Source: Paraburkholderia elongata (GTDB taxonomy: Bacteria; Pseudomonadota; Gammaproteobacteria; Burkholderiales; Burkholderiaceae). Taken from it: a DNA stretch of 64,000 bases. Shown in pieces: positions 51,597-60,649 of this stretch. The notes below the pieces were generated by a model. The model was not told the DNA's origin and made no database searches. It worked only from the letters and a program-made list of their open reading frames with translations. A program made the position numbers and the translations under genes. The stretch spans positions 1 through 64,000 of the forward strand of contig NZ_WOEZ01000279.1 of NCBI RefSeq assembly GCF_013177735.1, in the 5' to 3' direction. Numbering within the stretch: the first letter of the stretch is position 1; the number at the start of each line of letters is the position of its first letter.

Positions 51597-53336
51597 TCAG
51601 TGAATCTCCGGCTCGCCGGTTGCGTCCGCTTGCGCGCCGCCGCGCTGCAGGAAATCGAAGTCGCAACCTTTATTCGCCTGCAGCACATGAACCTGATGCA
51701 AGGCGCCGTAGCCGCGCGTAAAACGCGGCTCGGGCCCGACCCAGGCGGCCTTGCGACGCGCCAGTTCTTCCTCCGGCACGAGCATGTTGAGCTTGCGCCG
51801 CGGCACGTCCAGTTCGATCAGATCGCCGCTTTGCACCAGCGCAAGCGGGCCGCCGACAAACGACTCCGGCGCGACGTGCAACACGCACGCGCCGTAACTC
51901 GTCCCGCTCATGCGCGCATCCGATATACGCACCATATCGCGCACGCCCTTTTGCAGCAGCTTCTGCGGGATCGGTAGCTGCCCCCACTCGGGCATTCCCG
52001 GCGCACCCACCGGTCCCGCATGCTGAAGCACGATCACGCAGTTCTCGTCGATGTCGAGCGCTTCGTCGTCAATGCGCGCGGCCATGTCGTTGTAGTCCTT
52101 GAACACCACCGCGCGGCCGGTATGGACGAGCAGTTGCGGCTCTGCCGCGCCGGGTTTGATCACGGCGCCGTCGGGCGCGAGATTGCCGCGTAGCACCGCG
52201 AGGCCGTTGTTGGGCAGGAGCGGCGCGCTGCGGCGACGGATCACCTCGTCGTTGAAAATCGTCGCGCCTTCGAGGTTCTCGCCGAGCGTGCGGCCGTTCA
52301 CGGTTTTCTGCGAGCGGTCGATCAGGTCACCCAGTTCGGCGAGCATGGCCGGCAAACCGCCCGCATAGAAAAAGTCCTCCATCAGATAGGCGCCGGTCGG
52401 ACGAATGTTCGCGAGCACCGGCGTGCGGCGCGAGATGTCGTCATAGCGATCGAGCGTCAATTCGATGCCGGCGCGGCGCGCGAGCGCGATCATGTGCACG
52501 ATCGCATTGGTCGAGCCGGACAGCGCGAGGCAAGTGGTCACGGCGTTGTCGATGGAGCCGGCGGTGATCAGATCGGAGGGCTTCAGGTCCTCCCACACCA
52601 TCTCGACGATACGCATGCCGGTTTTCGCCGCCATCTGCGCGTGCCGCGAATCCACTGCGGGAATGGAGGCAAAACCGGGCAGCGTAAAGCCAAGCGCTTC
52701 GGCAGCGCTCGTCATGGTCGACGCGGTGCCCATCGTCATGCAGTGTCCCGGCGAGCGCGCAATACCGCTTTCGACGCCTTGCCAGTCCGCTTCCGTGATG
52801 GTCTCCGCGCGCAACTCGGTCCAGTACTTCCAGACGTCCGACCCGGAGCCGAGCGTGACGCCGTTCCAGTTGCCGCGCAGCATTGGCCCTGCCGGCAGAA
52901 AGATCGCCGGCAGATCCATCGAGATCGCGCCCATCAGCAAGGCAGGCGTGGTCTTGTCGCAACCGCCCATCAGCACGGCGCCATCGGCGGGATACGAGCG
53001 CAGCGTCTCCTCGGCTTCCATCGCGAGGAAGTTGCGATAGAGCATCGTGGTGGGCTTCTGGAACGGCTCGGAAAGCGTCTGCACGGGCAGTTCGACCGGA
53101 AAGCCGCCCGCCTGCCAGATGCCGCGTTTCACTTCCTCGACACGTTGCTTGAAATGCGTGTGGCAGGCGTTGATCTCGCTCCACGTGTTGAGGATCGCGA
53201 TCACCGGCTTGCCTGCATATTCCTCGCGGCTATAGCCCATTTGCGCGGTGCGCGAGCGATGGCCGAACGAGCGCAGATCGTTCACGCCGTACCAGCGGTG
53301 GCTACGCAGCTCTTCAGGTTTCTTTCTCTTCGTCAA
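51597..53336 (-). CDS. IlvD/Edd family sugar-acid dehydratase (L-arabinonate dehydratase-like)
   Basis: 579 residues if started at TTG 53336, which has GGAG 6 nt upstream and gives MTKRKKPEELRSHRWYG, matching the family N-terminus and its ~579-residue length. A longer frame to 53399 begins inside a repeat. Iron-sulfur ligands: INACH, GGCDKTTP and GHCMTMGTASTM. C-terminal RISDARMSGTSYGACVLH. It dehydrates an aldonate (L-arabinonate or related) to the 2-keto-3-deoxy acid. Last gene of the operon with SMP-30 lactonase and a DapA-type enzyme, a standard oxidative sugar-acid set. Confidence 0.88.
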   Translation of the reverse strand: MTKRKKPEELRSHRWYGVNDLRSFGHRSRTAQMGYSREEYAGKPVIAILNTWSEINACHTHFKQRVEEVKRGIWQAGGFPVELPVQTLSEPFQKPTTMLYRNFLAMEAEETLRSYPADGAVLMGGCDKTTPALLMGAISMDLPAIFLPAGPMLRGNWNGVTLGSGSDVWKYWTELRAETITEADWQGVESGIARSPGHCMTMGTASTMTSAAEALGFTLPGFASIPAVDSRHAQMAAKTGMRIVEMVWEDLKPSDLITAGSIDNAVTTCLALSGSTNAIVHMIALARRAGIELTLDRYDDISRRTPVLANIRPTGAYLMEDFFYAGGLPAMLAELGDLIDRSQKTVNGRTLGENLEGATIFNDEVIRRRSAPLLPNNGLAVLRGNLAPDGAVIKPGAAEPQLLVHTGRAVVFKDYNDMAARIDDEALDIDENCVIVLQHAGPVGAPGMPEWGQLPIPQKLLQKGVRDMVRISDARMSGTSYGACVLHVAPESFVGGPLALVQSGDLIELDVPRRKLNMLVPEEELARRKAAWVGPEPRFTRGYGALHQVHVLQANKGCDFDFLQRGGAQADATGEPEIH

Positions 53337-53360
53337 CGTTTGCTCCACGATGTCTTTCGC

Positions 53361-53390
53361 CGTCCCTAGGGGGACTTCCTTCGGGGCGTG
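53361..53390. repeat. Short hairpin motif in the dehydratase leader (copy 2)
   Basis: On the minus strand ACGCCCCGAAGGAAGTCCCC followed by CTAGGGACGG, identical over 20 bases to the aminotransferase leader at 5217. It lies ~25 nt before the chosen dehydratase start. Confidence 0.55.
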
Positions 53391-53416
53391 CCGCCGCAAT
53401 TCAGTGCCTCAGTGTT

Positions 53417-54346
53417 TCAGCGCTTCTGCTCCTTTACGCGCGACACGATCTGCGTCGGGCTGACGAATTGCAGCGCGATCAGCACCCAGATCAGCGTGAT
53501 CGCCATGTAGATCATCGCCATCGCGTCGATCGATTGCGGTGCACGCACGCCGGTTGAAAATACAGCGTAGTACAAGGCGACCACGAGCGTTTGCGTCGCG
53601 GGACCCGCTGTAAAGAACGTCAACTCGAACATGCCGATGGTGCGTACCAGCACCAGCAGCCCCGCGGCCAGCATGCCGGGCACCAGCAAGGGCAGCAGCA
53701 CGTAGCGGAAATAGCGGAACGTGTTGGCGCCGAAAATGCGCGCCGCCGCTTCGAGATTGGGATCGATCTGCTCGATGAACGGCGTCATCACCAGGATCAC
53801 GAACGGCAGCGCCGGCACGAGATTCGCAAGAATCACGCCGCCTAGCGTCCCCGCGAGGCCGACCTTGTACATCACGGTCGCCATCGGAATGCCGTACGTC
53901 ACGGGCGGCACCATCAGAGGCAACAGAAAAATCAGCATCGCCATGCGCTTGCCGGGAAACTGCACGCGGGCGAGCGCATACGCCGCGGGCACGCCGAGCA
54001 CAACCGACAACACCACCACCGCACCGACCACTTCGACGGTGACCCACAATACGCTCGCCAACTGGAAATCGCTCCACGCCTGCGCATACCAATGCAGCGT
54101 AAAGCCCTGCGGCAACAAGGTGCCGAACCAGCGGGGCGCCACCGAATTCACCGCAACGGTCGCAATCAGCAACACCACGTTGACGAGAAAGAACACCATC
54201 GCGCCCCACACCAGTACATGCCAGATGCGGCCCGGCACACTGGCGCGCTGCTTCACGCGCTTGCTGGGTTGCTGCGCACCGTGGTTGTTTTCGTTCGATG
54301 TGGACGCGGACCACGAAGGATGTGCGGCGTGGTGATCGGCAGCCAT
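53417..54346 (-). CDS. ABC transporter permease 2
   Basis: 309 residues starting MAADHHAAHP, overlapping the preceding permease stop (TGATG). Six membrane segments. The EAA loop is EAAARIFGANTFRYFRYVLLPLLVPG. PotC/CysW-like half of a polyamine-, iron- or phosphonate-type importer. A ~45-residue hydrophilic head rich in His/Asn/Ser precedes the first membrane segment. Confidence 0.9.
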   Translation of the reverse strand: MAADHHAAHPSWSASTSNENNHGAQQPSKRVKQRASVPGRIWHVLVWGAMVFFLVNVVLLIATVAVNSVAPRWFGTLLPQGFTLHWYAQAWSDFQLASVLWVTVEVVGAVVVLSVVLGVPAAYALARVQFPGKRMAMLIFLLPLMVPPVTYGIPMATVMYKVGLAGTLGGVILANLVPALPFVILVMTPFIEQIDPNLEAAARIFGANTFRYFRYVLLPLLVPGMLAAGLLVLVRTIGMFELTFFTAGPATQTLVVALYYAVFSTGVRAPQSIDAMAMIYMAITLIWVLIALQFVSPTQIVSRVKEQKR

Positions 54347-55233
54347 CAGCCTTTGCCTCCTGTCACCGGACCGCTGTAGAAGAAGCGGCGCGCGCCGAGC
54401 ATGGTGGTGACCACCAGCAGTTGCACGAAACCCATCACCATCGCGATCGCGGAAGCAAGCGAATAGTCGTAGCTTTCGAACGCGGCTTCGGCCGCGGCGA
54501 TCGACATCACACGCGTCGGGCCCGCGGGCGCCCCCAACAGCACCGCCGATGGAAACACTGAGAACGCCTGCACGAACGATAAACACGCGGCCATCGTTAA
54601 ACCAGGCACCAGCAGCGGCAGATAGATGCGACGAAACTGCTGCCACGGACTCGCGCCGAGCGTGGCGGCAGCGCTCGCGAGCGTCGGATCGATGCCGGTC
54701 ACGTATGACAGCGTCAGCAGAAATGCAAACGGAAAACCCGACACGATCAGCGAGATCAGCACGCCCCAGAAGTTATGCGTCAAACGCACTTCGTCGGTGT
54801 AGAGATGCAGACCTTGCAGCGCCTGCGGAAACCAGCCGTTCGGGCCGAAGTACGTGAGCATGCCGTCGGCGATCAACACGGTGCCGAGCGTGACGGGAAT
54901 CACCAGCAGCGTGGTGACGAGTTTCTGATAGGGCGAATTGCGGCGCAGCGCGAACGCCACGGGAACCGACACGCCGACGTTGATCAGCGTCGCGGGTACA
55001 GCGAGCTTGAGCGTGACGAGAATGGTCGGCCACATCGACGTGTCGGTGAAGAACGTCAGATAGTTGGCCCACAGGCCACCGCCGTTCATCGGCCGGAACG
55101 ACAGCACCAAACCGTACGCAAACGGATAGATGAACAACGCGACGATGAAGATCAAAGCCGGTGCGACCAGCCACGCCTTGGCGTCGCGCGGCACAAATGG
55201 TACGCGTGGCGGCGACAGCGTGGGCGTGTTCAT
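54346..55233 (-). CDS. ABC transporter permease 1
   Basis: 295 residues, six membrane segments. EAA-type loop LASAAATLGASPWQQFRRIYLPLLVPGL. PotB/CysT-like partner of permease 2. It overlaps the ATPase stop by 4 nt and the next permease start, so the cassette is translationally coupled. Confidence 0.9.
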   Translation of the reverse strand: MNTPTLSPPRVPFVPRDAKAWLVAPALIFIVALFIYPFAYGLVLSFRPMNGGGLWANYLTFFTDTSMWPTILVTLKLAVPATLINVGVSVPVAFALRRNSPYQKLVTTLLVIPVTLGTVLIADGMLTYFGPNGWFPQALQGLHLYTDEVRLTHNFWGVLISLIVSGFPFAFLLTLSYVTGIDPTLASAAATLGASPWQQFRRIYLPLLVPGLTMAACLSFVQAFSVFPSAVLLGAPAGPTRVMSIAAAEAAFESYDYSLASAIAMVMGFVQLLVVTTMLGARRFFYSGPVTGGKG

Positions 55234-56309
55234 GCAGCCTCTCCGTCATAGACGAGCGTACGTGACGGCGGCACGCGCAGACTGATGCGTTCGCCCTCTT
55301 CGAATTCGCCCGTAATGCGCGCCCATAAGTCGCCGAACGCGGTCTTCACCCGCAGCAGGGAATCGTGGCCACCGTATTCCACGGTGGTCACCAGCGCGTC
55401 AAAGGCGTTTTCCGCGCCAGGTGCTGCACGCTCCATATCCTCTGGGCGCAACGCGACGCTCACGCGCTTGCTATTGAAACCGGCCATCGGCGTACCGATC
55501 AGACGCACGCCGTTCGCGCTCACCGCAACCCCATCGCCCTGCGTGCCTTCGAGCGTGAATTCAGTCACGTTGCGATAGCCCATGAAACGCGCAACATGCA
55601 AATTCTGCGGCCGCGTGTAGACCTCTTTCGGCGTGCCGATCTGCTGCACCACCCCCTCTTTCATCACGACGATGCGATCGGCCATGGAAAGCGCTTCGTC
55701 CTGATCGTGCGTCACGTAGAGCGTCGCGCGTTCGAGCTGGCTATGGATGCGGCGAATCTCCGCGCGCATTTCAATACGCAGTTTCGTATCGAGATTCGAC
55801 AGCGGTTCGTCCATCAGGATCAGCGGCGGTTCGATCACGATCGCGCGCGCAATCGCCACGCGCTGCTGCTGACCGCCCGAAAGCTGCCCGGGCAGCTTGC
55901 GTTCATGCCCGACCAGTTGCACGAGCTGCAACGCTTCACGCGCACGGCGCATGGTTTCGCTCTTGCCGACGCCGCGCATCTTCAATCCGAAGCCGACGTT
56001 ATCGAGCACACTCATATGCGGAAACAGCGCGTAGTTTTGGAACACCATGCCGAAGCCGCGCTTTTCCGGCGGCAGCACGTCGATGCGTTTATCGTCGAGC
56101 CAGATGCCGCCGCCGCTCAACGGCTGCAAACCGGCGATGCAATTGAGCGCCGTCGATTTACCGCAGCCCGAAGGTCCGAGCAACGCGATGAACTCGCCAC
56201 GCTGGATATTCAGATCGAGACCTTGCAACGCCGCGATCGCCTGGCCCTCCGCATTCGTGAAACTGCGGCTCACCGAATCGAGCCGCAACTGCTCAAAATG
56301 ATGCTTCAT
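55230..56309 (-). CDS. ABC transporter ATP-binding protein (PotA/UgpC type)
   Basis: 359 residues from MKHHFEQLR behind AGGAAA. Walker A GPSGCGKS, signature LSGGQQQRVAIARA, Walker B LILMDEPLSNLD, H-loop YVTHDQDEAL, plus a C-terminal TOBE domain (~residues 270-355). CUT1/MOI-type importer ATPase. A longer frame upstream to 56534 is Arg/Ser-rich and unlikely. Confidence 0.93.
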   Translation of the reverse strand: MKHHFEQLRLDSVSRSFTNAEGQAIAALQGLDLNIQRGEFIALLGPSGCGKSTALNCIAGLQPLSGGGIWLDDKRIDVLPPEKRGFGMVFQNYALFPHMSVLDNVGFGLKMRGVGKSETMRRAREALQLVQLVGHERKLPGQLSGGQQQRVAIARAIVIEPPLILMDEPLSNLDTKLRIEMRAEIRRIHSQLERATLYVTHDQDEALSMADRIVVMKEGVVQQIGTPKEVYTRPQNLHVARFMGYRNVTEFTLEGTQGDGVAVSANGVRLIGTPMAGFNSKRVSVALRPEDMERAAPGAENAFDALVTTVEYGGHDSLLRVKTAFGDLWARITGEFEEGERISLRVPPSRTLVYDGEAA

Positions 56310-56466
56310 GGCGATTTCCTGATACGCGTGACGCTTGACGTTTGCCACACGAGTCGCGGCGGCCCAATAGAACTGATGCGCGTGAAGCTTCACGGCAGGT
56401 TTCCTGCGCGCGTGACACGCGAATCCCGGCGGACCGAACGAACGGATACGCGTGTTACTTCGCAGC

Positions 56467-57636
56467 CTACTTGGTCTTCTGCGCGCCGATGTCGCTGTCC
56501 CACTTCTTGAAAGCCGCAACCATTGCGGCCGCATTCAGCGGCAAAACATGCGGACGCTCGGCCAACAGCTTCGTGTACTCCGGCCGACCGTATTTCTTCA
56601 GCACATCCTGGCTGTGCGCGGGCGCCTGCTCGACGCTCACGCCCTTGATCGCCGGCCCCGGGTAGAAATAACCGTCGTCATAGGTCATGGCCTGTTGCGC
56701 GGGTTCGAGCATGAAGTTCATCAGCTTGTAGAGCACGTCGAGCTTTTCCTTCGGCACGTCCTTCGGAATCACCATGTAGTGCGCGTCGTTCACCCACGTC
56801 ATATTGTCGAATGCCTGCACGCGAAATTCCGCCGGTACGATGCCGAGCGCGCGCGGATTGATGTCCCAGCCGGTGACGCTCACGGTCATGTCGCGCGTAC
56901 CCTCGCCGAGCTCTTTCATCACTGCCGACGTGCCGCCCGGATAGTAAGGAATGCAATCGTTCAGCTGCTTGAGGAAGGCCCACGTCTTGTCCCAGCCGTG
57001 AATCGGATCTTGCGGATCCTTGTCGCCGAGCACATACGGCAAGCCCATCAGGAACGTGCGGCCCGGACCGGAGTTCGCCGGCCGCGCATAGATCAGCTTG
57101 TCCGGATGCGCCTTGCACCATTGCAGCAGTTGCTCAGGCGTTTTGGGTGGATCGCTGACTTTGGCGGGGTTGTATTCGAGTAGCGGACCCGCCGGCATAT
57201 ACGCGACTTCGAGACCGAAGCCTTGTGCAAGGTCCTGCATCTTGCGCGGACCGGGCGCGTATTTGTCGAGCACGCCTGGGAAGGCCGCCGCATTGTCCGG
57301 CAACAGCTTCATCCAGAGGTTCTGTTCGATGCCAGCGGCCAGTGCGTCGGTGCCGGTCAGGACGAGATCGATATCGGAGCGGCCAGCGGCCTGCATCGCC
57401 TTGATCTTGCCCGGCAACTGCGGCGCGGGCGCGTTGGTGAACGTGAGATTGGCGACGAGATTCGGATACTTCGCCTTGAAGGCCTCGAAACCCTTTTGCG
57501 TGAGTTGAAGATCGCCGGCCACGTCGACGATATTGAGCGTTACCGGATCGGCCGCGTGCGCGGCGGATGCCAATGCGGCGCTTGCCACGAGACATACGGA
57601 CACCAGTCTGAGCGCCAACCTGCCTGAAACAGTCAT
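56467..57636 (-). CDS. ABC transporter periplasmic binding protein (type II fold)
   Basis: 389 residues from MTVSGRLAL behind GAGGAG. Signal peptide ends SAAHA-ADP. PotD/Fbp/AfuA-like: NIVDVAGDLQLTQKGFEAFKAKYPN, SGPGRTFLMGLPYV and MTYDDGYFYPGPAIKGV. It delivers the ligand to the two permeases. The family binds polyamines, iron or small acids, while the neighbours point to a sugar-derived acid or lactone, so the ligand is open. Confidence 0.9.
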   Translation of the reverse strand: MTVSGRLALRLVSVCLVASAALASAAHAADPVTLNIVDVAGDLQLTQKGFEAFKAKYPNLVANLTFTNAPAPQLPGKIKAMQAAGRSDIDLVLTGTDALAAGIEQNLWMKLLPDNAAAFPGVLDKYAPGPRKMQDLAQGFGLEVAYMPAGPLLEYNPAKVSDPPKTPEQLLQWCKAHPDKLIYARPANSGPGRTFLMGLPYVLGDKDPQDPIHGWDKTWAFLKQLNDCIPYYPGGTSAVMKELGEGTRDMTVSVTGWDINPRALGIVPAEFRVQAFDNMTWVNDAHYMVIPKDVPKEKLDVLYKLMNFMLEPAQQAMTYDDGYFYPGPAIKGVSVEQAPAHSQDVLKKYGRPEYTKLLAERPHVLPLNAAAMVAAFKKWDSDIGAQKTK

Positions 57637-57921
57637 TGCGTCTCCTCGCTTCTTGGTATGGAAGTCCGCCGGCCAGATGTGCTGCTGGCGGTGTCTCTCT
57701 ACCAATGGAACATAGCGAAGCGGAACTGCCGATGTCAAGCAAATACTGGCTGCGGCGCTTTGCTCGCCAATCTGCCTGTTTTGATGGGGAATCCTTGTAG
57801 TTCAATGGGTTGCGTGCTTTATCCAAGGGCAAACCCGGAGTCGGCACACAGATTCAGCAACAGGTTGTCAGGCAACCTGAACTTACGCGGTGCGTTCAAG
57901 CTGCGCGCACGCCTCGCGCAC

Positions 57922-58866
57922 TTAGCCGCCCTGAACGCCTTGCGTATTCACATACAGCGAATACAACCCGTGGCTTGCCGCCATGAACAACCGGTTGCGA
58001 TGGCGTCCACCGAAGCACACGTTCGCGCAGCGCTCCGGCAACGCGATATGGCCGATCGGTTCGCCTTGCGGCGTGAAGACGCGCACGCCGTCGAGTTCGT
58101 CGGTGCCCATGCCCCAGCCGCACCAGAGATTGCCGTGAATATCGACGCGAAAGCCGTCCGGCGTGCCCGGACCGGCGTCGATCAGCACACGGTTGTTCGA
58201 CAGCGCGGCGCCATTGCCACTGACGTCGACATCGAACGCACGGATCTTGCGCGGCACGCCACGCGATTCGACGATGTACAGCACCGACTCGTCCGGCGAA
58301 AACGCGAGGCCGTTCGGGCCCAGCACGTCGTCGGCGACCATGGCCACTTCGCCGGATTGGCCGTCGATGCGGTACACGCACGCGGGCAGTTCCGACTCCT
58401 GCTGCTCACCCTCATAAAAGCTGTCGATGCCGAAGGTCGGATCGCTGAACCAGATCGAACCGTCCGACTTCACGACCACGTCATTCGGCGAGTTGAAGCG
58501 CTTGCCGCGATAGCGGTCGGCGAGCACGGTAATCGAGCCGTCATACTCGGTGCGGGTGACGCGCCGCGTCAGGTGCTCGCAGCTAACGAGGCGGCCCTGG
58601 CGGTCGCGCGTGTGGCCGTTAGCATTGTTCGACGACTGGCGAAACGTGGTCACGGCACCGCTCGTTTCGTCCCAGCGCAGGATGCGGTCGTTGGGAATGT
58701 CACTCCACAGTAGATAACGGCCATCGCCGAACCAGACCGGCCCTTCCGACCAGCGCGCGCCCTGATACAGGCACTCGACGGAAGCGGAGGCAAGGATCAG
58801 CGGCTTGAAGCGCGGATCGAGCACGCGAATGGAGGGATCGGGATAGCGTCGGCTGGTGTCGGTCAT
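57922..58866 (-). CDS. SMP-30/gluconolactonase family lactonase
   Basis: 314 residues from MTDTSRRYPD. Six-bladed beta-propeller of the SMP-30 family: EGPVWFGDGRYLLWSDIPNDRILRWD, the metal-ligand regions SPNDVVVKSDGSIWFSDPTFGID, GPNGLAFSPDESVLYIVE and PDGFRVDIHGNLWCGWG. It hydrolyses a sugar lactone to the aldonate that the dehydratase would use. The ribosome site is weak. Confidence 0.9.
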   Translation of the reverse strand: MTDTSRRYPDPSIRVLDPRFKPLILASASVECLYQGARWSEGPVWFGDGRYLLWSDIPNDRILRWDETSGAVTTFRQSSNNANGHTRDRQGRLVSCEHLTRRVTRTEYDGSITVLADRYRGKRFNSPNDVVVKSDGSIWFSDPTFGIDSFYEGEQQESELPACVYRIDGQSGEVAMVADDVLGPNGLAFSPDESVLYIVESRGVPRKIRAFDVDVSGNGAALSNNRVLIDAGPGTPDGFRVDIHGNLWCGWGMGTDELDGVRVFTPQGEPIGHIALPERCANVCFGGRHRNRLFMAASHGLYSLYVNTQGVQGG

Positions 58867-58975
58867 GCGTAGGCTTTGGGTGATGGAAGTTGATGAGGAA
58901 AACAGGACGAAGCGCGGTGCGCCCTGCATGCCGCTACGCAGCGCAAGCGCCCCCGCTTTCGACGCCGGGGCGACG

Positions 58976-59753
58976 TCAATGCGACACGGGCTTCTGCGCG
59001 AACTGACGCTCCAATGCGAGCAGGACCTGCGTCGCATGATCGATCTTCGCATGATGTTCGGGCGGCGTCGAACTGAGTAGCGGCAGGATCGGCCCCATGT
59101 CGGCAATCTTCGAGAACGTAACCGCATCGTGCAGCACGCGGATCAGCGAGATTTCGTCGCGCAGGGTTTCGAGCGGCAGGAAAGCTTCATGGAGACGCTG
59201 CGCCGTGTCCGCATCGCCGGCTCTGACGGCTTGCAGCAAGGCCATGACCATGCGCGGCGCGATGCATCCCGAACCCGTTGTCCATGCGGCAAGGCCGAAC
59301 TCGCGCAGATGGATGAGCGCCGGCCGCTCGCCCATGCCCGACACCACCTTGGCCGCAGGCACCGATTGCAGAAGGCGGCGCAGATAGGGATCTTCCGCAG
59401 GATTGTCGCGGACGATCGCGTATTTGACGGCCAGCAGCGTGCCGCGCTCGATCAAGCGCGCGAGCCTGATCGAGCATTTTCCCGTAGTCGGGACCGATTG
59501 CCGGGATCACGCGCGTGCCCGCACCTGCTGCGTCGGCCAGGAGGTCCAGCAAGTCCCGATACTCGCTGACGGCCGTGTGATAAAGGTTCGCATTGCCGCC
59601 GTACAGCAGGGTGCGCACACCGCCGGCCTCGATGTGGCGGATCAACGCGAGATTTTCAGCGGCATCCAGCGTGTAATCGGCGCGGCGCGCAAGCGGCGGC
59701 ACAGCCATGACCGAAGCGGCGAACTCACAGCCGAGAATCGGGGATTCGTTCAT
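58976..59753 (-). pseudogene. DapA/KDPG-aldolase family gene broken by an internal deletion and frameshift
   Basis: The first part (59753 to ~59475) reads MNESPILG...YTLDAAENLALIRHIEAGGVRTLLYGG...VIPAIGPDYGKMLDQAR. The second (~59465 to 58976), in another frame, reads LARLIERGTLLAVKYAIVRDNP...GSGCIAPRM and ends QFAQKPVSH. Together they cover ~245 codons, about 60 short of a dihydrodipicolinate-synthase-like enzyme. The Schiff-base lysine (AVKYA) survives, but the preceding segment with the catalytic tyrosine is gone. The junction is a palindrome (CTCGATCA...TGATCGAG, 59447-59474). It would be the keto-deoxy-acid dehydratase/aldolase step of the operon. Confidence 0.8.
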
Positions 59754-59804
59754 GACGTCTCAAACGCGCTGGAACTGGGCGTTCAAGTTAGCACCGGGCT
59801 CGCA

Positions 59805-59821
59805 ATGTTGTCAAACAACAT
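59805..59821. promoter_or_regulatory. Perfect palindrome ATGTTGT-CAA-ACAACAT, FadR/FCD-type operator
   Basis: A 17-bp perfect palindrome, 52 bp before the DapA-family gene. Its centre TTGTCAAACAA fits the TNGTNNNACNA pattern of GntR/FCD regulators. A GntR/FCD regulator is encoded 3.5 kb away at the right edge of the window. Confidence 0.6.
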
Positions 59822-60023
59822 GGGCGCAAGCGGCACCGTGCAGCCTCGAACCGAAGTCAATGCGAAGAAGGCGAAGTCGGCAAAGCCGATACGCCACTTT
59901 TATATGACAATAGCGCCCGGCGAGCGGGCGTTGGTGAATGGCGGCGGGCTAAACGGTAATTGCCGATCCGGCAATCAGAGTCGTTTTTCCCGAAATTTGA
60001 CTAAACGTCATCCAGATTGGTTC

Positions 60024-60044
60024 GACAATAATGTTGTCAATCAA
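60024..60044. promoter_or_regulatory. Second operator-like site near the sugar-acid operon
   Basis: GACAA-TAATG-TTGTC (60024-60038) overlaps TTGTCAATCAA (60034-60044), one mismatch from TNGTNNNACNA. It lies in the 59754-60123 gap between the sugar-acid operon and the insertion sequence, which holds no gene. Confidence 0.45.
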
Positions 60045-60187
60045 AAGTATCAAAAACGCCACTACGAGAAAATTACCCACTTTATCGGCCCGTGAATGTT
60101 AATCCGGTCAAAGAAATCCGATAAGTGCTCCTGGTAAAACTGTTTGGATTTCGGTAACCTGGATTTTTCCCTGGTACCGAGGTGTCG

Positions 60188-60649
60188 ATGAAATGCCGTG
60201 TGAAGCTTGTGAAGTCTGAGGAGATCACATTGCAGGAGATGGCGATCAATCACCGGTTCAAGAACACGCGCCGACGCGCCACCGGTCTTTTGATGCTCGC
60301 TCGCGGTGATAAGCCAAAGGTCGTCTGTGAAGCCCTCGGTGTGAGCGACCAGGCTGTCTACAACTGGGCTCACGCGTGGCGTATTGGAGGCGTTTGCGCG
60401 CTCATGGGTGGTCACAACGGTGGTCGGCCGCGTGCACTTCCCGATGACGTGGTCGCTGTCGCGCTGGAGATTGCGCGGGCAGAGCCGCTTACCCTGGCCC
60501 AGATAGCTCGACGCGTTGAGCAGGCACAAGCCCAGGCGCTGCCCTGCAAGATAGAAACGCTGGGTGAAGCCCTCAAGCGTGCGGGCTTCACTTTCAAGCG
60601 CAACCGCTTCTCGCTGAAAAAAAGCGCAATGAACAGGAGTTCGAGATGA
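60188..60649 (+). CDS. IS630 transposase, N-terminal part (orfA)
   Basis: 153 residues from MKCRVKLVKS. Winged HTH/homeodomain-like DNA-binding region (ATGLLMLARGDKPKVVCEALGVSDQAVYNWAHAWR) and linker GGRPRALPDDVV. Near its end an A7 run (60620-60626) allows a -1 frameshift that would continue KKKRNEQEFEMKQATLEK into the catalytic frame. Without slippage it ends at the TGA overlapping the next ATG. Confidence 0.85.
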   Translation: MKCRVKLVKSEEITLQEMAINHRFKNTRRRATGLLMLARGDKPKVVCEALGVSDQAVYNWAHAWRIGGVCALMGGHNGGRPRALPDDVVAVALEIARAEPLTLAQIARRVEQAQAQALPCKIETLGEALKRAGFTFKRNRFSLKKSAMNRSSR

